A stretch of DNA of 64,000 nucleotides, taken from Portulaca oleracea (taxonomy: Eukaryota > Streptophyta > Magnoliopsida > Caryophyllales > Portulacaceae). Both the position numbers and the translations under genes were made by a program. The stretch covers positions 17,362,332 to 17,426,331 of the forward strand of contig CM055870.1 of the NCBI GenBank assembly GCA_029582165.1, given 5' to 3'. A model generated the notes under the pieces. That model was not told where the DNA came from and searched no databases. It was given only the letters and a program-made list of their open reading frames with translations. Position 1 is the first letter of the stretch. Every line of letters begins with the position of its first letter. Shown here piece after piece: positions 1 through 10,734 of this stretch.

Positions 1-726
1 ATTCCTTATGTTTCATGAGCTGTTCTTCTTTTATCTTTTGACAAAGGAAAAAAGCACACAAATTGAAGTTAGAAAATAACGATAAGATATTAGCTGCATC
101 AGATGAATATTGTAACATCCGCATCAAACCAATATCAGTCATGGCAAAATTAAATTGTAACATTGTTTCAAAACAGAGGATAATCTAACTTCACTAGATC
201 CAAATATTCCATCAATATTTCTAACTTTGATTCAAAACGTAAGTTGACTAGATCCAAATATTCCATCAATATTTCTAACTTTGATTCAAAACGAACTCGA
301 CCGGAATGAATGACCCATCTGCAAAATCTCCAAGTTAACAAATGGGGTATTTAGGAAATTTTCCACCTTACATCACAAAATAAGCCACAAATTTAACAAA
401 ACTGACACCCATCTCGCAAGTCACAATCCCATTGTTTACAAATGAGGAATAAATGAAATACTAATACAACTTAGAAGACAATCAAACATATAAACAGCGC
501 TATATCTAAAACAAGTTTTAGCCTCAAGCCTTGCTGAGGTCAGCCATATCGGGAATCAATCAACCTGAAGAAGTTCAACTATTCTGAAACAATCACTTGT
601 CTTTGTCCGTCATCTTCTCCCCAAAATGATCTCTAAATCTCGACACCATAAAAGCAATCGTCATCAAAAGGTCAAGTTGTGACGCTGTTTCTTCTGAGTT
701 CTATCCGATACTTGAGTTCATTAGCA
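1..726. other. 3' flank of the MSR1-like gene
   Basis: No coding region seen. It probably holds the 3' UTR of the minus-strand gene, whose stop is at 727. It contains the short tandem duplication listed at 194-293. Confidence 0.5.
194..293. repeat. Tandem duplication, 54-bp period
   Basis: A 46-bp block beginning CTAGATCCAAATATTCC occurs at 194-239 and again, without visible change, at 248-293. The two copies are separated by an 8-bp spacer. It lies in the presumed 3' flank of the MSR1-like gene. Confidence 0.9.
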
Positions 727-3700
727 TCAACGGTTGTCAGCAGAGCAAAAGCATGAATAAGCCAAGTGGTTCTTTTTAGTGACATAGTGAGAGAGGTATT
801 TCTCCGGTGAAGCAGAAGCAGCTGAAATTTCAGCTGGAACCAGAATCTGAGTCCTGCCAGAAGCGATCCTCTTTCCAGCTACGTTGGCATAGAAGAGGCC
901 GGAGATGGCTGGTACAAAGACATCGCTTTCGGAGGAGATGTAGAAGTCAATAACCTCCTCTAGTGTTGGGTTTTCTGCATCGAGGAACTGTTGCTTTTTA
1001 TCCATTGGCATTATGCCCTCCTGCAATGATAAGTGACCAAGACAAAGTTAGTAAATGAAAGGACACCGGACCGCATTTTGTTTCCCATCCTATGTAGCAG
1101 CACATAGCTATGTCTCCACACTCATCAATGTCATTTCAACTCAAAGACCATCATTAAGGAAACAGCCGTGATTGAGACCTTACGTGTGTTGTCTTGGAAA
1201 AACACTAATACCCGAGTGCTAATGACAGGATAAGAATAATTGATCAAATATTTCACAAAGAAAAATTGAACGGATTTTAGTACCTTGGTGTAAGTTTTGG
1301 GGAAGTATTCCTTCAGAGCATCAAGTCTGCTATCCCATCTGGATTGAGTCACATAGATTGTGGTATCCTTACCATAACCAAGTTTTCTCAAAAATAGTGC
1401 AATCTCATTGGCATCAAAACAGCTCTTAGGTCCAGATTCACCTTGCTTTTGACAACCCTTCTTTTCCAAAACATCGCTCCTCAAATCCACAGCGATGAAG
1501 TGGCCATCTGATTTCCGGCTCAATGTTCTTAGCCTTTCAATCATCGAGTCCACGACCCCACGGATCTCGGGCTGCAACTCCAATGTGTCAAACATAGCCA
1601 TACAGGCAACAGACTCAACCTCACTTCTTTCCTTGGATGCCTTCATGTTTACTGATGGGAAATATGTGGCCAGCCTTATGTTGCCCTTTTTCTTGTACAC
1701 CGGTTCAATGTGGAGTGCAACATAGTCTTCAGTAACACGGTTTGGAACTTTCACAACTGCAAAGTTTTTGGCTGATATTGTTGAAGGCGATTCCTTTACC
1801 ACCCTGACTAACCCATCCAAGGTTCTAATGAATTTCTCTGCATCGTAGACATCGTCAAAATTCCTGCAAGTTGTACAATAATGAAGCATTAGTTTTCATC
1901 CCAAGAGGTATATAAGGCTTCATATATCAAATACATTGAAAAGTTCCATTACAGACCTCTTGTCCCCAAGCTTGCTTCCCCTGATGTCAGGAAGAACAAG
2001 AGTTGCACCAAGGCTTTTAGCTACTACCACTGCATCAGCAATCTGCATAAACCCATGATCATCTGCATAAGACTATGACACCAAGAATTGACAGAGAATG
2101 GAAATGCAGCTGACACTGACAATGCTCAACTGATTTCAACTGTCAACAGATGCATTCATGATTGTGCCTATAATCTCTCGTGGGTGGGGTTGGGGGGGGG
2201 GGTGTTAAAGGGGTTGACCGCCATATATCAACGGACCATAATAGGGAACAACAAACATCCTACTTGATATCTGCCATATTATATTACAGGAGTCCTGGAC
2301 TCTCATAAATTACATGCACACTTGAATTCAAATTCAGCAAGTGTCTGTTAGACCTAATAAAGAAGGCAGAAGGTTCATGAAACCTAGGCAAATAGGTAGG
2401 GATTGCAAACCATGAATGAAAACGAGAAATAACGACCAGAAAAATGAAATGAGCTGCTGTCAAGTCAACAGAATAAAATCGCCAAACAACCATTAGATAT
2501 TGGCAATTTAACTGCGACAAGTAGCTTCCGGGAAGGCTCTGCATTTTTATTGATATATATGATATGATGGGTGGTTTTACATTTCTATAATGTAGCAAAC
2601 TAAAATAGTCAACCTTATACCACTGTTGACAGATCAACTCAAAATTAACACAGACAAAGGACAACACTCTAGACTGAACCATGCCAAAGTCTAGGTTCAA
2701 AGGACTGCTAGGTATTGGTAACATTTATAATTGGTGTTCTTGAGAAATTCAACAGATAGAGATATTTAATCCACAACTTATTCAAGGATAGAATGAAACT
2801 CTTCTCCTTCTCCTATACATTAATACTTGAAAGAGATTATACCTCCTTAGCAAAGACAAAAGAATATAAGGGGCTTATATGTGCACTTATACCATCACTT
2901 TCAATCTCATTGAAAGAAACTAAAGTGGGGTTCATAAGATACCTGTGAAACATGATACTCAGGACCATCAGTCAAGGAGAAAGTAACATATCCATCAGAT
3001 TGGAATGCATCTTCTGCAAAAGTGAGTAGTGGAAAAAGAAAGTCATCACTTAATTAGTTAGAGATTACAGAATCCATTTAAGATGATCAAGTATGAAATC
3101 CATGTCTAAGATTATTACTAACCTGAGGTTGGTTTAGACCAACATGGCTTAAGCTCAGGGGCATCATCTCTCCACAACCCATCACTTGCAACTGAATCAA
3201 CAGCCTGCTCTGCATATCTTTCTCCTTCAAGAGTAAAGGGACCTTTCTGAGATGTTGACAGCTTCACCTTCATAACAATAACAAGAAACCTCAGTGCACA
3301 ACAGAAACAGGATTATGCCTTCACTACCCATGAATTAGAAGATGACAATCACAAATCTCACAGGAATCACATCAGATTTGGTATGATCCGAATCACAAAA
3401 GGTGTAAAGGCCATCCATCAAGCTATCCAGATACAAATCTAAATCAGATTAAACTAGAAAGCATCTTTGATCAATCAAGGATTGGGGTTCAATCACAGGA
3501 AAGGTCTAACTAAGGATTACATGAAGAATCACATCACTAACCCAAAAAAAAGAACAGCCCAGATATGATGAACAGATAGCTAAGAAACCCACCAACTAAA
3601 ATGTCAAATTAAGCAAAATCCAGCAATGGTAGAGATGAAAATGACGAAAACCCACCTGAGAATGATTATCAAAATGCTCCCTTTTGAGCATATGAGCAAG

Positions 3701-3850
3701 CATAACAAACATAGAGACAGTAAGAAACCCAGCAACAATCTGCCTCGGATCAGTCATAATACTAGAGATCCAATTCCGCATACCGAAAACCCAATTAGAA
3801 GTTTCCCTCTTTTTATCTCTGGGGTGCTGCTCTGTCTCGAATCTCTGCAT
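727..3850 (-). CDS. MSR1-like putative glycosyltransferase (plant O-fucosyltransferase family), six exons
   Basis: Spliced gene with exons 3850-3656, 3267-3123, 3013-2943, 2042-1957, 1863-1284 and 1020-727. All junctions are GT-AG and reading-frame phases agree, giving 456 residues and a TGA stop at 727-729. The product resembles plant MANNAN SYNTHESIS-RELATED 1 proteins (O-fucosyltransferase-like glycosyltransferases of the Golgi, implicated in mannan synthesis). Conserved stretches I recognise are DPRQIVAGFLTVSMFVML (signal anchor, about residues 33-50), GYVTFSL, VVVAKSLGATLVLPDIRGSK, NFDDVYD, AMFDTLELQP, FIAVDLR, LFLRKLGYG, YISSESDVFVPAISGLFYAN and the C-terminal KKNHLAYSCFC. A type II membrane topology is expected. 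The first ATG adds 31 residues ahead of the family-typical start; Met32 (codon at 3757-3755) would give 425 residues, close to the usual length, so either start is possible. Family assignment is strong; the substrate is inferred from the family only. Confidence 0.9.
2043..2942 (-). other. Large third intron of the MSR1-like gene
   Basis: A 900-bp intron between the exon ending YHVSQ and the exon beginning IADAV. It contains a G-rich run near 2181-2202 and otherwise AT-rich DNA. Open frames inside it match no family I know and look like chance. Confidence 0.7.
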
Positions 3851-4021
3851 TTTGTTTTTCTCAACAACCCTCAAGTTCAATCAACTGAGTGCCCAGAAAA
3901 ATGTGATTAAGAAACCTAATGAGAGACGGGAAAAAGGGGGGGATTTATATATAAGGATTGGATTTTGATTGGGTATTCAGTGGTGGCTTGCTGATAAAAA
4001 AATGAATGATGAAGGATTTGA

Positions 4022-4052
<31 letters not shown>

Positions 4053-4380
4053 GGTGGGGAAGAGTAGAGAGTAGTGAGGACTAGTGAAGTAAGAGTAAGG
4101 GGGGAATGAAGGGAAGCGCAAATGTAGAGAGAGTTAAAGACTGCGACTTTGTTACCACCGACACCCTTAACGAGACACCAACACACCTAATAATAAAAAT
4201 GCATAAATCTACAGTGATCCCATTTCTTTCTTTTCTTTTTCAGCCATTCTTGTGTAACGGGATTCTTTTTATTTATTTATTATTATTACTAACCAATTGG
4301 CCCGTCCTACTACGGGTCAAAGACACCCAATTTATATTGATTTACCTAAATACAAAATATAAAATACAAAATACAAAATA
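3851..4380 (-). promoter_or_regulatory. Probable 5' UTR and promoter of the MSR1-like gene, with (CT)n tract
   Basis: Non-coding DNA upstream of the minus-strand start. A GA microsatellite (4022-4049, CT on the gene strand) is the kind of CT-rich tract often found near plant transcription starts. A short hairpin of the form CCCGT-loop-ACGGG lies at about 4301-4316. The copia element begins at 4381, about 530 bp from the start codon, so it may bound the promoter. The transcription start was not identified. Confidence 0.4.
4022..4049. repeat. (GA)n microsatellite
   Basis: Uninterrupted alternating GA over about 28 bases, upstream of the MSR1-like gene. Confidence 0.95.
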
Positions 4381-4613
4381 TGTTATAATTATAATTTCAA
4401 TAATTTCAATAATTGATTGAGAGAAGAGATAATATTAAGAAGAAGAATGAGAGAAATATATGGGATATGGGGTGTGTTTATTACTCACATTACATGGGTA
4501 TTTATAGGGAGATAACAAACATTGGATTCCAAGCTACAAACATTGGATTCCAAAATATAAACTAATTAATACATAAAAAAAATGATATTCATATTTAAAA
4601 ATATTTCATAACA
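4381..4613 (-). repeat. 3' LTR of copia element 1
   Basis: 233 bp, TGTTATAATT...TTCATAACA. It matches 10501-10734 except for one A missing near 4601 and a G/A difference in the CATTGGATTCC / CATTAGATTCC block. Confidence 0.95.
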
Positions 4614-4835
4614 CTCCCTCTTGAATATCCATTTTTCAAAAGAATATGCTTCGTTAAAACCTTACTAGGAAAAACCCATTGGGAAAAACCCTAGTGAAGG
4701 AAAAAGAGTACATAATTCTTGATACGCCACCATATACTGCCTCATTAAAAACCTTTCCAAGGAAAACCCAATGAGACAAAACCTCGGATAAGGAAAAAAG
4801 AGTACAGCGCGTATAAACTCCCCCTGATATGAGCA
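4614..4835 (-). other. 3' untranslated region and polypurine tract of copia element 1
   Basis: Between the RNase H stop and the 3' LTR. It holds two degenerate direct copies of a segment with AAAACC...GGAAAA.CCCA...GGAAAAAGAGTAC, at about 4655-4712 and 4741-4806, and ends at the polypurine tract. Confidence 0.7.
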
Positions 4836-6235
4836 TCAGCAAACATCTCGGAGACGAAGCAACCCGATTTTTCTGACTAACTTCTCAAAAGTTGCAGTTG
4901 GAAGAGACTTGGTAAATGAATCCGCTAAATTCTCACTAGAACGGATTTGCTGAACATCAATCTCACTTTTCTTTTGTAGATCATGAGTGAAAAAGAACTT
5001 CGGTGAGATATGCTTTGTTCTATCACCTTTGATGTATCATGCTTTCAATTGTGCTACACAAGCAGCATTATCCTCGTATAAGATTGTTGGAATATCTTTA
5101 TCTGAAGATAAACCACAAGATCCCCGTATGTGTTGGATTACAGATCTTAACCAAACACATTCTCTGCTAGCCTCATGAATTGTCAAAATTTCAGCATGAT
5201 TGGATGAGGTAGTCATTAGCGTTGTTTCATAGAACGCCATGAAATTGGTTCCACCACTAGTAAAAACATACCCATTTGTGATCGGGCATTATGGGGATCG
5301 ATAAGTATCGGCATCGGATAGCCAGTCAAAACTTCCTTTACTTTGTGAGGATAAAATACACCCATATCCATCGTACCTCGAAGGTATCGAAAAATATGTT
5401 TAACTCCATTCCAATGCCGTCGTGTTGGACATGAGCTAAATCTTGCTAGCAAATTCACAGAAAATGAAATATCTTGTCGTGTATGACTAGCAAGGTACAT
5501 TAGTGCTCTAATAGCACTTAAATATGGTACTTCAGGACCGAGGAGTTCTTCACCATCTTCTGGGGGTCTAAAAGGGTCCTTTTTCACATCAAGTGATCTT
5601 ACCACCATTGGAGTGCTTAAAGGATGTGCATTGTCCATGTAGAATCGTTTTAGTATCTTTTCTATATAAGCTAACTGATGCACAAAGACTCCATTCTCAA
5701 GATGTTCAACTTGTAAACCAAGACAAAACTTGGTTTTACCGAGATCTTTCATTTCAAATTCTTTCTTTAAGTAATCTGCTGTTTTTCGGATCTCTTCTGG
5801 AGTTCCAATCATGTTTAAATCGTCAACATAAACAACGATTATAACGAATTTGGATCCGGATCTTTTTATAAAAATGCATGGGCAAACAGGATTATTTATA
5901 TATCCTTCTTTCAACAAATACTCGCTGAGGCGATTATACCACATGCGTCCGGATTGCTTTAACCCATATAGAGATCTATTCAACTTGATTGAGTAAAGAT
6001 CTCGCGGGTTCTTATTATGTGCTTCAGGCAATTGAAATCCTTCAGGGAGTTTCATGTAAATATCATTCTCAAGTTTCCCATATAGATAAGCAGTAACGAC
6101 ATCCATAAGATGCATAGCAAGATTTTCATGTACTGCCAGACTCAATAGGTATCGAAAAGTAGTAGCATCAACTACAGGGGAGTATGTTTCTTCATAGTCG
6201 ATGCCTGGTTTCTGTGAAAACCCTTGTGCTACTAG
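4836..6235 (-). pseudogene. Reverse transcriptase and RNase H of copia element 1, broken
   Basis: The RT domain (6145 to about 5260) has MDVVTAYLYG, the catalytic YVDDLNMIG, MKDLGKTKFCLGLQ and a run from STPMVVRSLD to LRGTMDMG typical of copia RT. RNase H follows with SNHAEILTIHEASRECVWLR and YEDNAACVAQLKA. A frameshift separates the two near 5216-5240. An in-frame TGA follows the AQLKA motif at about 5037, and the frame then continues to a stop at 4836-4838. An in-frame TGA at 6236-6238 separates this part from the integrase half in the same frame; the position normally codes Arg, consistent with a CGA-to-TGA transition. Both acidic residues of YVDD are present. The protein would copy element RNA in virus-like particles, but this copy cannot make it whole. 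Confidence 0.93.
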
Positions 6236-8347
6236 TCATGCTTTATATCTCACAATCTCATTTTTCTCATTTTGTTTTCGCACAAAGACCCATTTGAATC
6301 CAACAGGTTTTACGTCTGTTGGTGTACGAACTACAGGTCCGAATACTTCCCTTTTTGTAAGGGAATCTAATTCTGCATTAATCGCATCCTTCCATTTTGG
6401 CCAGTCCTTTCTTTGTCTGCATTCCTCAACAGACCTTGGTTCATGATCCTCATTCTCATTCATGATATTCAGTGCTATATTATATGAAAACACTGTATCG
6501 ACGTCGATTTCACTTCGGTTCCATCTTATGCCAGTCATGACATAATTGATTGAGATCTCATCATTATTGCAATTTTCAAGTACTTGAGTTTGTGGTGCAA
6601 CTTCCACATTTGTCATGTCTGGGGACTCTTCTGGAGTCAATTTTTCCTCGTGTTGGTTATCATTATTCTTTGCTCCTTTTCTTTTTCGAGGATTTTTGTC
6701 TTTGGAACCGACTGGTCTGCCACGCTTCAAATGTGGTCTAGACTCATTAGCAATGGCACTTTGTCCTGCAGGGACATCAATTCTAATAGGAGCATTGACA
6801 GCTGGAATGTAAGATTTAGTGACTCTCTTTGGGTCAGTAAATGCGTCTGGCAGTTGATTCGCTAGAGATTGTAAACGAATTATGTTTTGAATTTCTAGTT
6901 CACACTGCTTTGTACGAGGATCAAGATGCTTTAGCAGTAATTCGTTCCAACTTATCTCTTTACCCAACTGCTTAGATTCTCCCCCTAATGTTGGGAAAAC
7001 TGTCTCATCAAAATGACAATCGGCAAATCGTGCCGTAAACAAATCTCCAGTTGATGGTTCTAGATACTTAATTATAGATGGAGATTCGTACCCAACATAA
7101 ATTCCCAATCTCCTTTGGAGTCCCATCTTAGTGCGTTGTGGTGGGGAAATAGGTACATACACCGCACATCCAAAAGTTCGTAGATGGGAGATATTTGGTT
7201 CATGACCAAAAACCAATTGTTGGGGAGAAAATTCATGATAACCAACTGGCCTTATGCGGATCAATGCCGCAGCATGCAGTATAGCATGCCCCCAAGTACT
7301 AGTTGGAAGTTTTGCTCTCATAAGCAATGGCCTTGCAATTAGTTGCAAGCGCTTAATAAATGATTCTGCAAGACCATTTTGTGTATGAACATGCGGCACA
7401 AGATGCTCAACTTCTATGCCAATTGACATACAAAAATCGTCAAAAGCTTTAGACCTAAATTCACCTGCATTATCAAGACGAATTTTCTTGATAGAATGAT
7501 CTGGAAAATGTGCTCGTAGTTTAATCAATTGAGCAAGCAATCTTGCAAATGCCAAGTTGCGGGTTGACAATAAACACATATGTGACCATCTAGTTGATGC
7601 ATCAATTAATACCATAAAGTATCTAAATGCCACATGGTGGGTCTACAGGACCACAAATGTCACCTTGTATACGTTCCAGAAATGCAGGGGATTCCACCCC
7701 AATCTTAGCTGGTGATGGTCTTGTGATTAATTTTCCTTGAGAGCAAGCTGCGCATGAGAACTCATTAATTTGAAGGATCTTCTGGTCCTTTAAAGTATGT
7801 CCGTATGAGTTCTTTAGGATTTTGCGCATCATTGTTGATCCAGGATGCCCCAATCTGTCATGCCATATTATAAATTCTTTATTACTAGTAAACTCCTGGT
7901 TTACTAGAGTATGTACTTCAATTGGGTTTATTATTGTGTAATATAACCCGGAGGATAGTGATGATAATCTTTCACACATCTTTTGCCCAAGGCAATCTTC
8001 GTGATATGCAAATACTCAATATTATTTTTGCTAGTTGTCTCAATATGATATCCATTTCTGCGGATATCCTTGAAACTTAGTAAGTTTCTTTGAGACTTGG
8101 TGGAATATAATGCATCGTCAACAATGTGCAAACTTGTTCCACCAGGTAGCATTATATGGGCTCTTCCGGTGCCTTCAATTAAATTTGAGCTACCCGATAT
8201 AGTACTAACATTTGCATCTCTCATTAACAAGTAAGAGAAATATTTCTTATTTTTCAAAACAGTGTGTGTTGTTGCACTGTCTGCTAGACACATATCTCCT
8301 CCTCTATTCATTTCTCCGATCAAAGAAGTTTCCATGATCTTCATCAT
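6236..8347 (-). pseudogene. Protease and integrase of copia element 1, broken
   Basis: The protease active site is CLADSATTHTVL (DSA in place of the common DSG) in the frame from 8347 to 7931. The zinc-binding GAG-pre-integrase part has HDRLGHPG and FSCAACSQGK (7979-7623). The integrase core has RLDNAGEF and NGLAESFIKR, so the second Asp and the Glu of the DDE triad are visible. A Lys/Arg-rich linker with KRGRPVGSKDKNPRKRK follows. Frameshifts lie near 7931-7979 and 7623-7633. The frame then runs into RT and is stopped by the TGA at 6236-6238. Confidence 0.92.
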
Positions 8348-8533
8348 AAATAAGATAGAAATAAGAAGATAAGCAAAACATGATATAATACCAACAAGTC
8401 ATACATTTAGCAAATAAAATATTACACAATATTTGACTTAACTAAGCGACATACAAAAAAAAAACTAAAAATAGTAAAATATATCACGTTACAAAACAAC
8501 AAGTATGGTCTATAAGATCTTATTTCATAAAAT
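8348..8533 (-). other. AT-rich spacer between Gag and Pol of copia element 1
   Basis: About 186 bp of very AT-rich sequence with stops in the Gag frame. It separates the Gag stop (TAA at 8534-8536) from the protease frame. Related copia polyproteins usually pass through this point in one frame. It could be an insertion, decay, or a removable or termination segment; I see no convincing intron. Confidence 0.5.
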
Positions 8534-9586
8534 TTAATTATTGTCGTTGCCAGTAAAGTGTCCCTCAGGGTAGACAAGGAAATCAGAAACATCCAAATGA
8601 GATGCATCAACCGGATAGTCATAATCATTATTAGCATCATCTTGCATAAAGTTGGTCTCTATCTGCTTTCCTTTGTTCTTTAATGAGGCTTGATAGAGAT
8701 CGACAAGATGTTTCGGCGTACGACAGGTACGTGACCAATGTCCATGTCCTCCACAGCGATAACATGGACTTTCCCTAGTATTTTGGCCTTGATCATTCCT
8801 GCCTTCCCACTTCTGGTGGGAAGATGACCTTTTAAAAGAATTGTCTTTACCACGACCACGACCACGACCACGACCATAACCACGACCACGACCACGACCA
8901 CGAACATAACCACTACCATGACCTTGTCCACGCCCACGGTTATTATTGCGGCGTCGATTCCTATTATTATTGGGGTCATGTGTTGCCACATTCGCTTCAG
9001 GGAATGGGGCGAGCGATAGGCGGCTTTCGTGGTTTTTCATCAAAAGCTCATTATTTTGCTCTGCTACCAGCAAGCAAGAAATCAGTTCCGAATACTTTTT
9101 AAAACCCTTTCCACGATATTGTTGTTGTAAAATTATATTACTTGCGTGGAAGGTGGAAAATGTTTTCTCCATCAGACTTTCATCTGTGATTGTTTCACCA
9201 CACAGTTTTAGTTGTGAGGTAATTCGGAAAACTGCTGAATTATATTCAGCTACAGATTTGAAGTCTTGAAATCTGAGATGTATCCAGTCATCTCGAGCTT
9301 TTGGAAGGATCACTGTCTTTTGGTGGTTATATCTTTCTTCTAGATTTGTCCATAACTCAAATGGATCCTCAATTGTGAGGTACTCTATTTTGAGGCTATC
9401 ATGGAGGTGGTGGCACAAGAAGATCATAGCTTTGGCCTTATCTTGGTCAGATGCTTCATTGTTTTCAATAATCGTGTCTCTTAAACCTTTAGCAGACAAA
9501 TGAATCTTAGCATCAAGCGCCCATGAAAGATAATTCCTTCCAGTTATGTCAAGGGCAGTGAATTCAAGTTTGGCCAAGTTCGACAT
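8534..9586 (-). CDS. Gag of copia element 1
   Basis: A 350-residue open frame starting MSNLAKLEF, the common start of this type of plant copia Gag. The UBN2/retrotran_gag region has NYLSWALDAKIHL, LWTNLEERY and a DWIHLRFQDFKSVAEYNSAVF block. A strongly Arg/Gly-rich stretch (about residues 211-245, repeated RGRGRG) precedes a CCHC zinc knuckle, CYRCGGHGHWSRTC (about residues 275-288). It would form the particle and bind element RNA. This is the only uninterrupted frame of the element, ending in TAA before an AT-rich spacer. Internal methionines and stops on the opposite strand are shadows. Confidence 0.93.
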   Translation of the reverse strand: MSNLAKLEFTALDITGRNYLSWALDAKIHLSAKGLRDTIIENNEASDQDKAKAMIFLCHHLHDSLKIEYLTIEDPFELWTNLEERYNHQKTVILPKARDDWIHLRFQDFKSVAEYNSAVFRITSQLKLCGETITDESLMEKTFSTFHASNIILQQQYRGKGFKKYSELISCLLVAEQNNELLMKNHESRLSLAPFPEANVATHDPNNNRNRRRNNNRGRGQGHGSGYVRGRGRGRGYGRGRGRGRGKDNSFKRSSSHQKWEGRNDQGQNTRESPCYRCGGHGHWSRTCRTPKHLVDLYQASLKNKGKQIETNFMQDDANNDYDYPVDASHLDVSDFLVYPEGHFTGNDNN

Positions 9587-10500
9587 GGTACTATAATAAG
9601 CAAATAATTAAAAGTTAGAGACAAACATATCTAATTAAAATGACCAAAGTATAAAAATAACCAATCAGACAATGAGTTATTACTGTTCATCTGAATGTCA
9701 ATATTGGTGGTATGATGAACTTCTGGTTCATCGATAAGATTTATATGAATTTATCATTAAAGGTAGAGTGAACTTCTGGTTCATCCATAAAAATAAATTC
9801 AATATCGGAGTAGTGAACTTCTGGTCACTGATAAAAAAAAATTACGCAATATTTTTACTATTAGTGCAAACTTCAAGTTCGTTAATATGATGATTCTCGG
9901 GTTTCACAACATGGGTCTTAGATGATTGTGGTCGATAAGGGGATATTACCCATCAACAACACACCTTTAATCCAGCTCCCATAGGTACTCCCCCGAATAC
10001 ATAGCTTCGGGTTTCTCAGAATGGGTCAGGAAACGGGGTCGAACGGGATTCATCCCTTAATTAATTATACGACTCTTCAATACTCAAGGCTCCCATAGTT
10101 AATCCCGCAAGTTCATCAAGAAGATTATCATTATTCATTTATAGAGTGCTATAAGAATAAAAAAAAACTCAATTATAGGACATATTCAATTCATAAATAT
10201 ATCACATAATTTCGAATTTAACCTGGGCAAAATTATTTGAAAAATTCGTAACTCGAAACATATAACTCCAAAAATTACGAAATTTTAACTCAGTGTGTCA
10301 ATAATTATGTTTAACCTACAGTAAAATTTTCAGAATTTTTCACTAAGCCAATGTTATGCAGAAATTCAAACAGTGGCTGAATTATACTAAAATCCGAAAA
10401 TTAAAAACAAAAATAAACCAAACTTACAAAATTATAATTGGTAATAAATACCTTGAATTATAATTGGGATAATGAAAGGTAGAGTCTGGTGCTGATAACG
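9587..10500 (-). other. Leader (5' untranslated region) of copia element 1
   Basis: About 910 bp between the 5' LTR and the Gag start, with no coding potential. It contains three copies of a GAACTTCTGG-type inverted repeat (about 9714-9733, 9768-9786 and 9811-9829) and the primer-site region at 10480-10500. Confidence 0.7.
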
Positions 10501-10734
10501 TGTTATAATTATAATTTCAATAATTTCAATAATTGATTGAGAGAAGAGATAATATTAAGAAGAAGAATGAGAGAAATATATGGGATATGGGGTGTGTTTA
10601 TTACTCACATTACATGGGTATTTATAGGGAGATAACAAACATTGGATTCCAAGCTACAAACATTAGATTCCAAAATATAAACTAATTAATACATAAAAAA
10701 AATGATATTCATATTTAAAAAATATTTCATAACA
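10501..10734 (-). repeat. 5' LTR of copia element 1
   Basis: 234 bp with TGTT...AACA ends, followed by AAATA at 10735-10739, which matches the bases before the other LTR. Confidence 0.95.

Larger units (their letters stand above)
4381..10734 (-). mobile_element. Ty1/copia LTR retrotransposon 1, complete in structure but defective
   Basis: A 6,354-bp element bounded by TG...CA LTRs (4381-4613 and 10501-10734) and a 5-bp target duplication AAATA (4376-4380 and 10735-10739). On the minus strand the order is LTR, leader, Gag, protease, integrase, reverse transcriptase, RNase H, polypurine tract, LTR. The integrase-before-RT order is diagnostic of Ty1/copia. The polypurine tract AAGAGGGAG abuts the 3' LTR at 4614-4622. 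Next to the 5' LTR the primer-site position reads CGTTATCAGCACC, resembling but not matching the usual initiator-Met site. The polyprotein has a Gag stop, frameshifts and in-frame stops, so the copy is not autonomous. The LTRs differ by about one substitution and one indel, implying recent insertion. Confidence 0.95.

Noticed and set aside
2284..2724. 146-residue minus-strand frame within the MSR1-like gene
   Set aside because: It falls inside the third intron and the spliced gene is complete without it.
8680..8991. 103-residue Val-rich frame overlapping copia Gag
   Set aside because: Shadow of the Arg/Gly repeat in another frame of the same strand.
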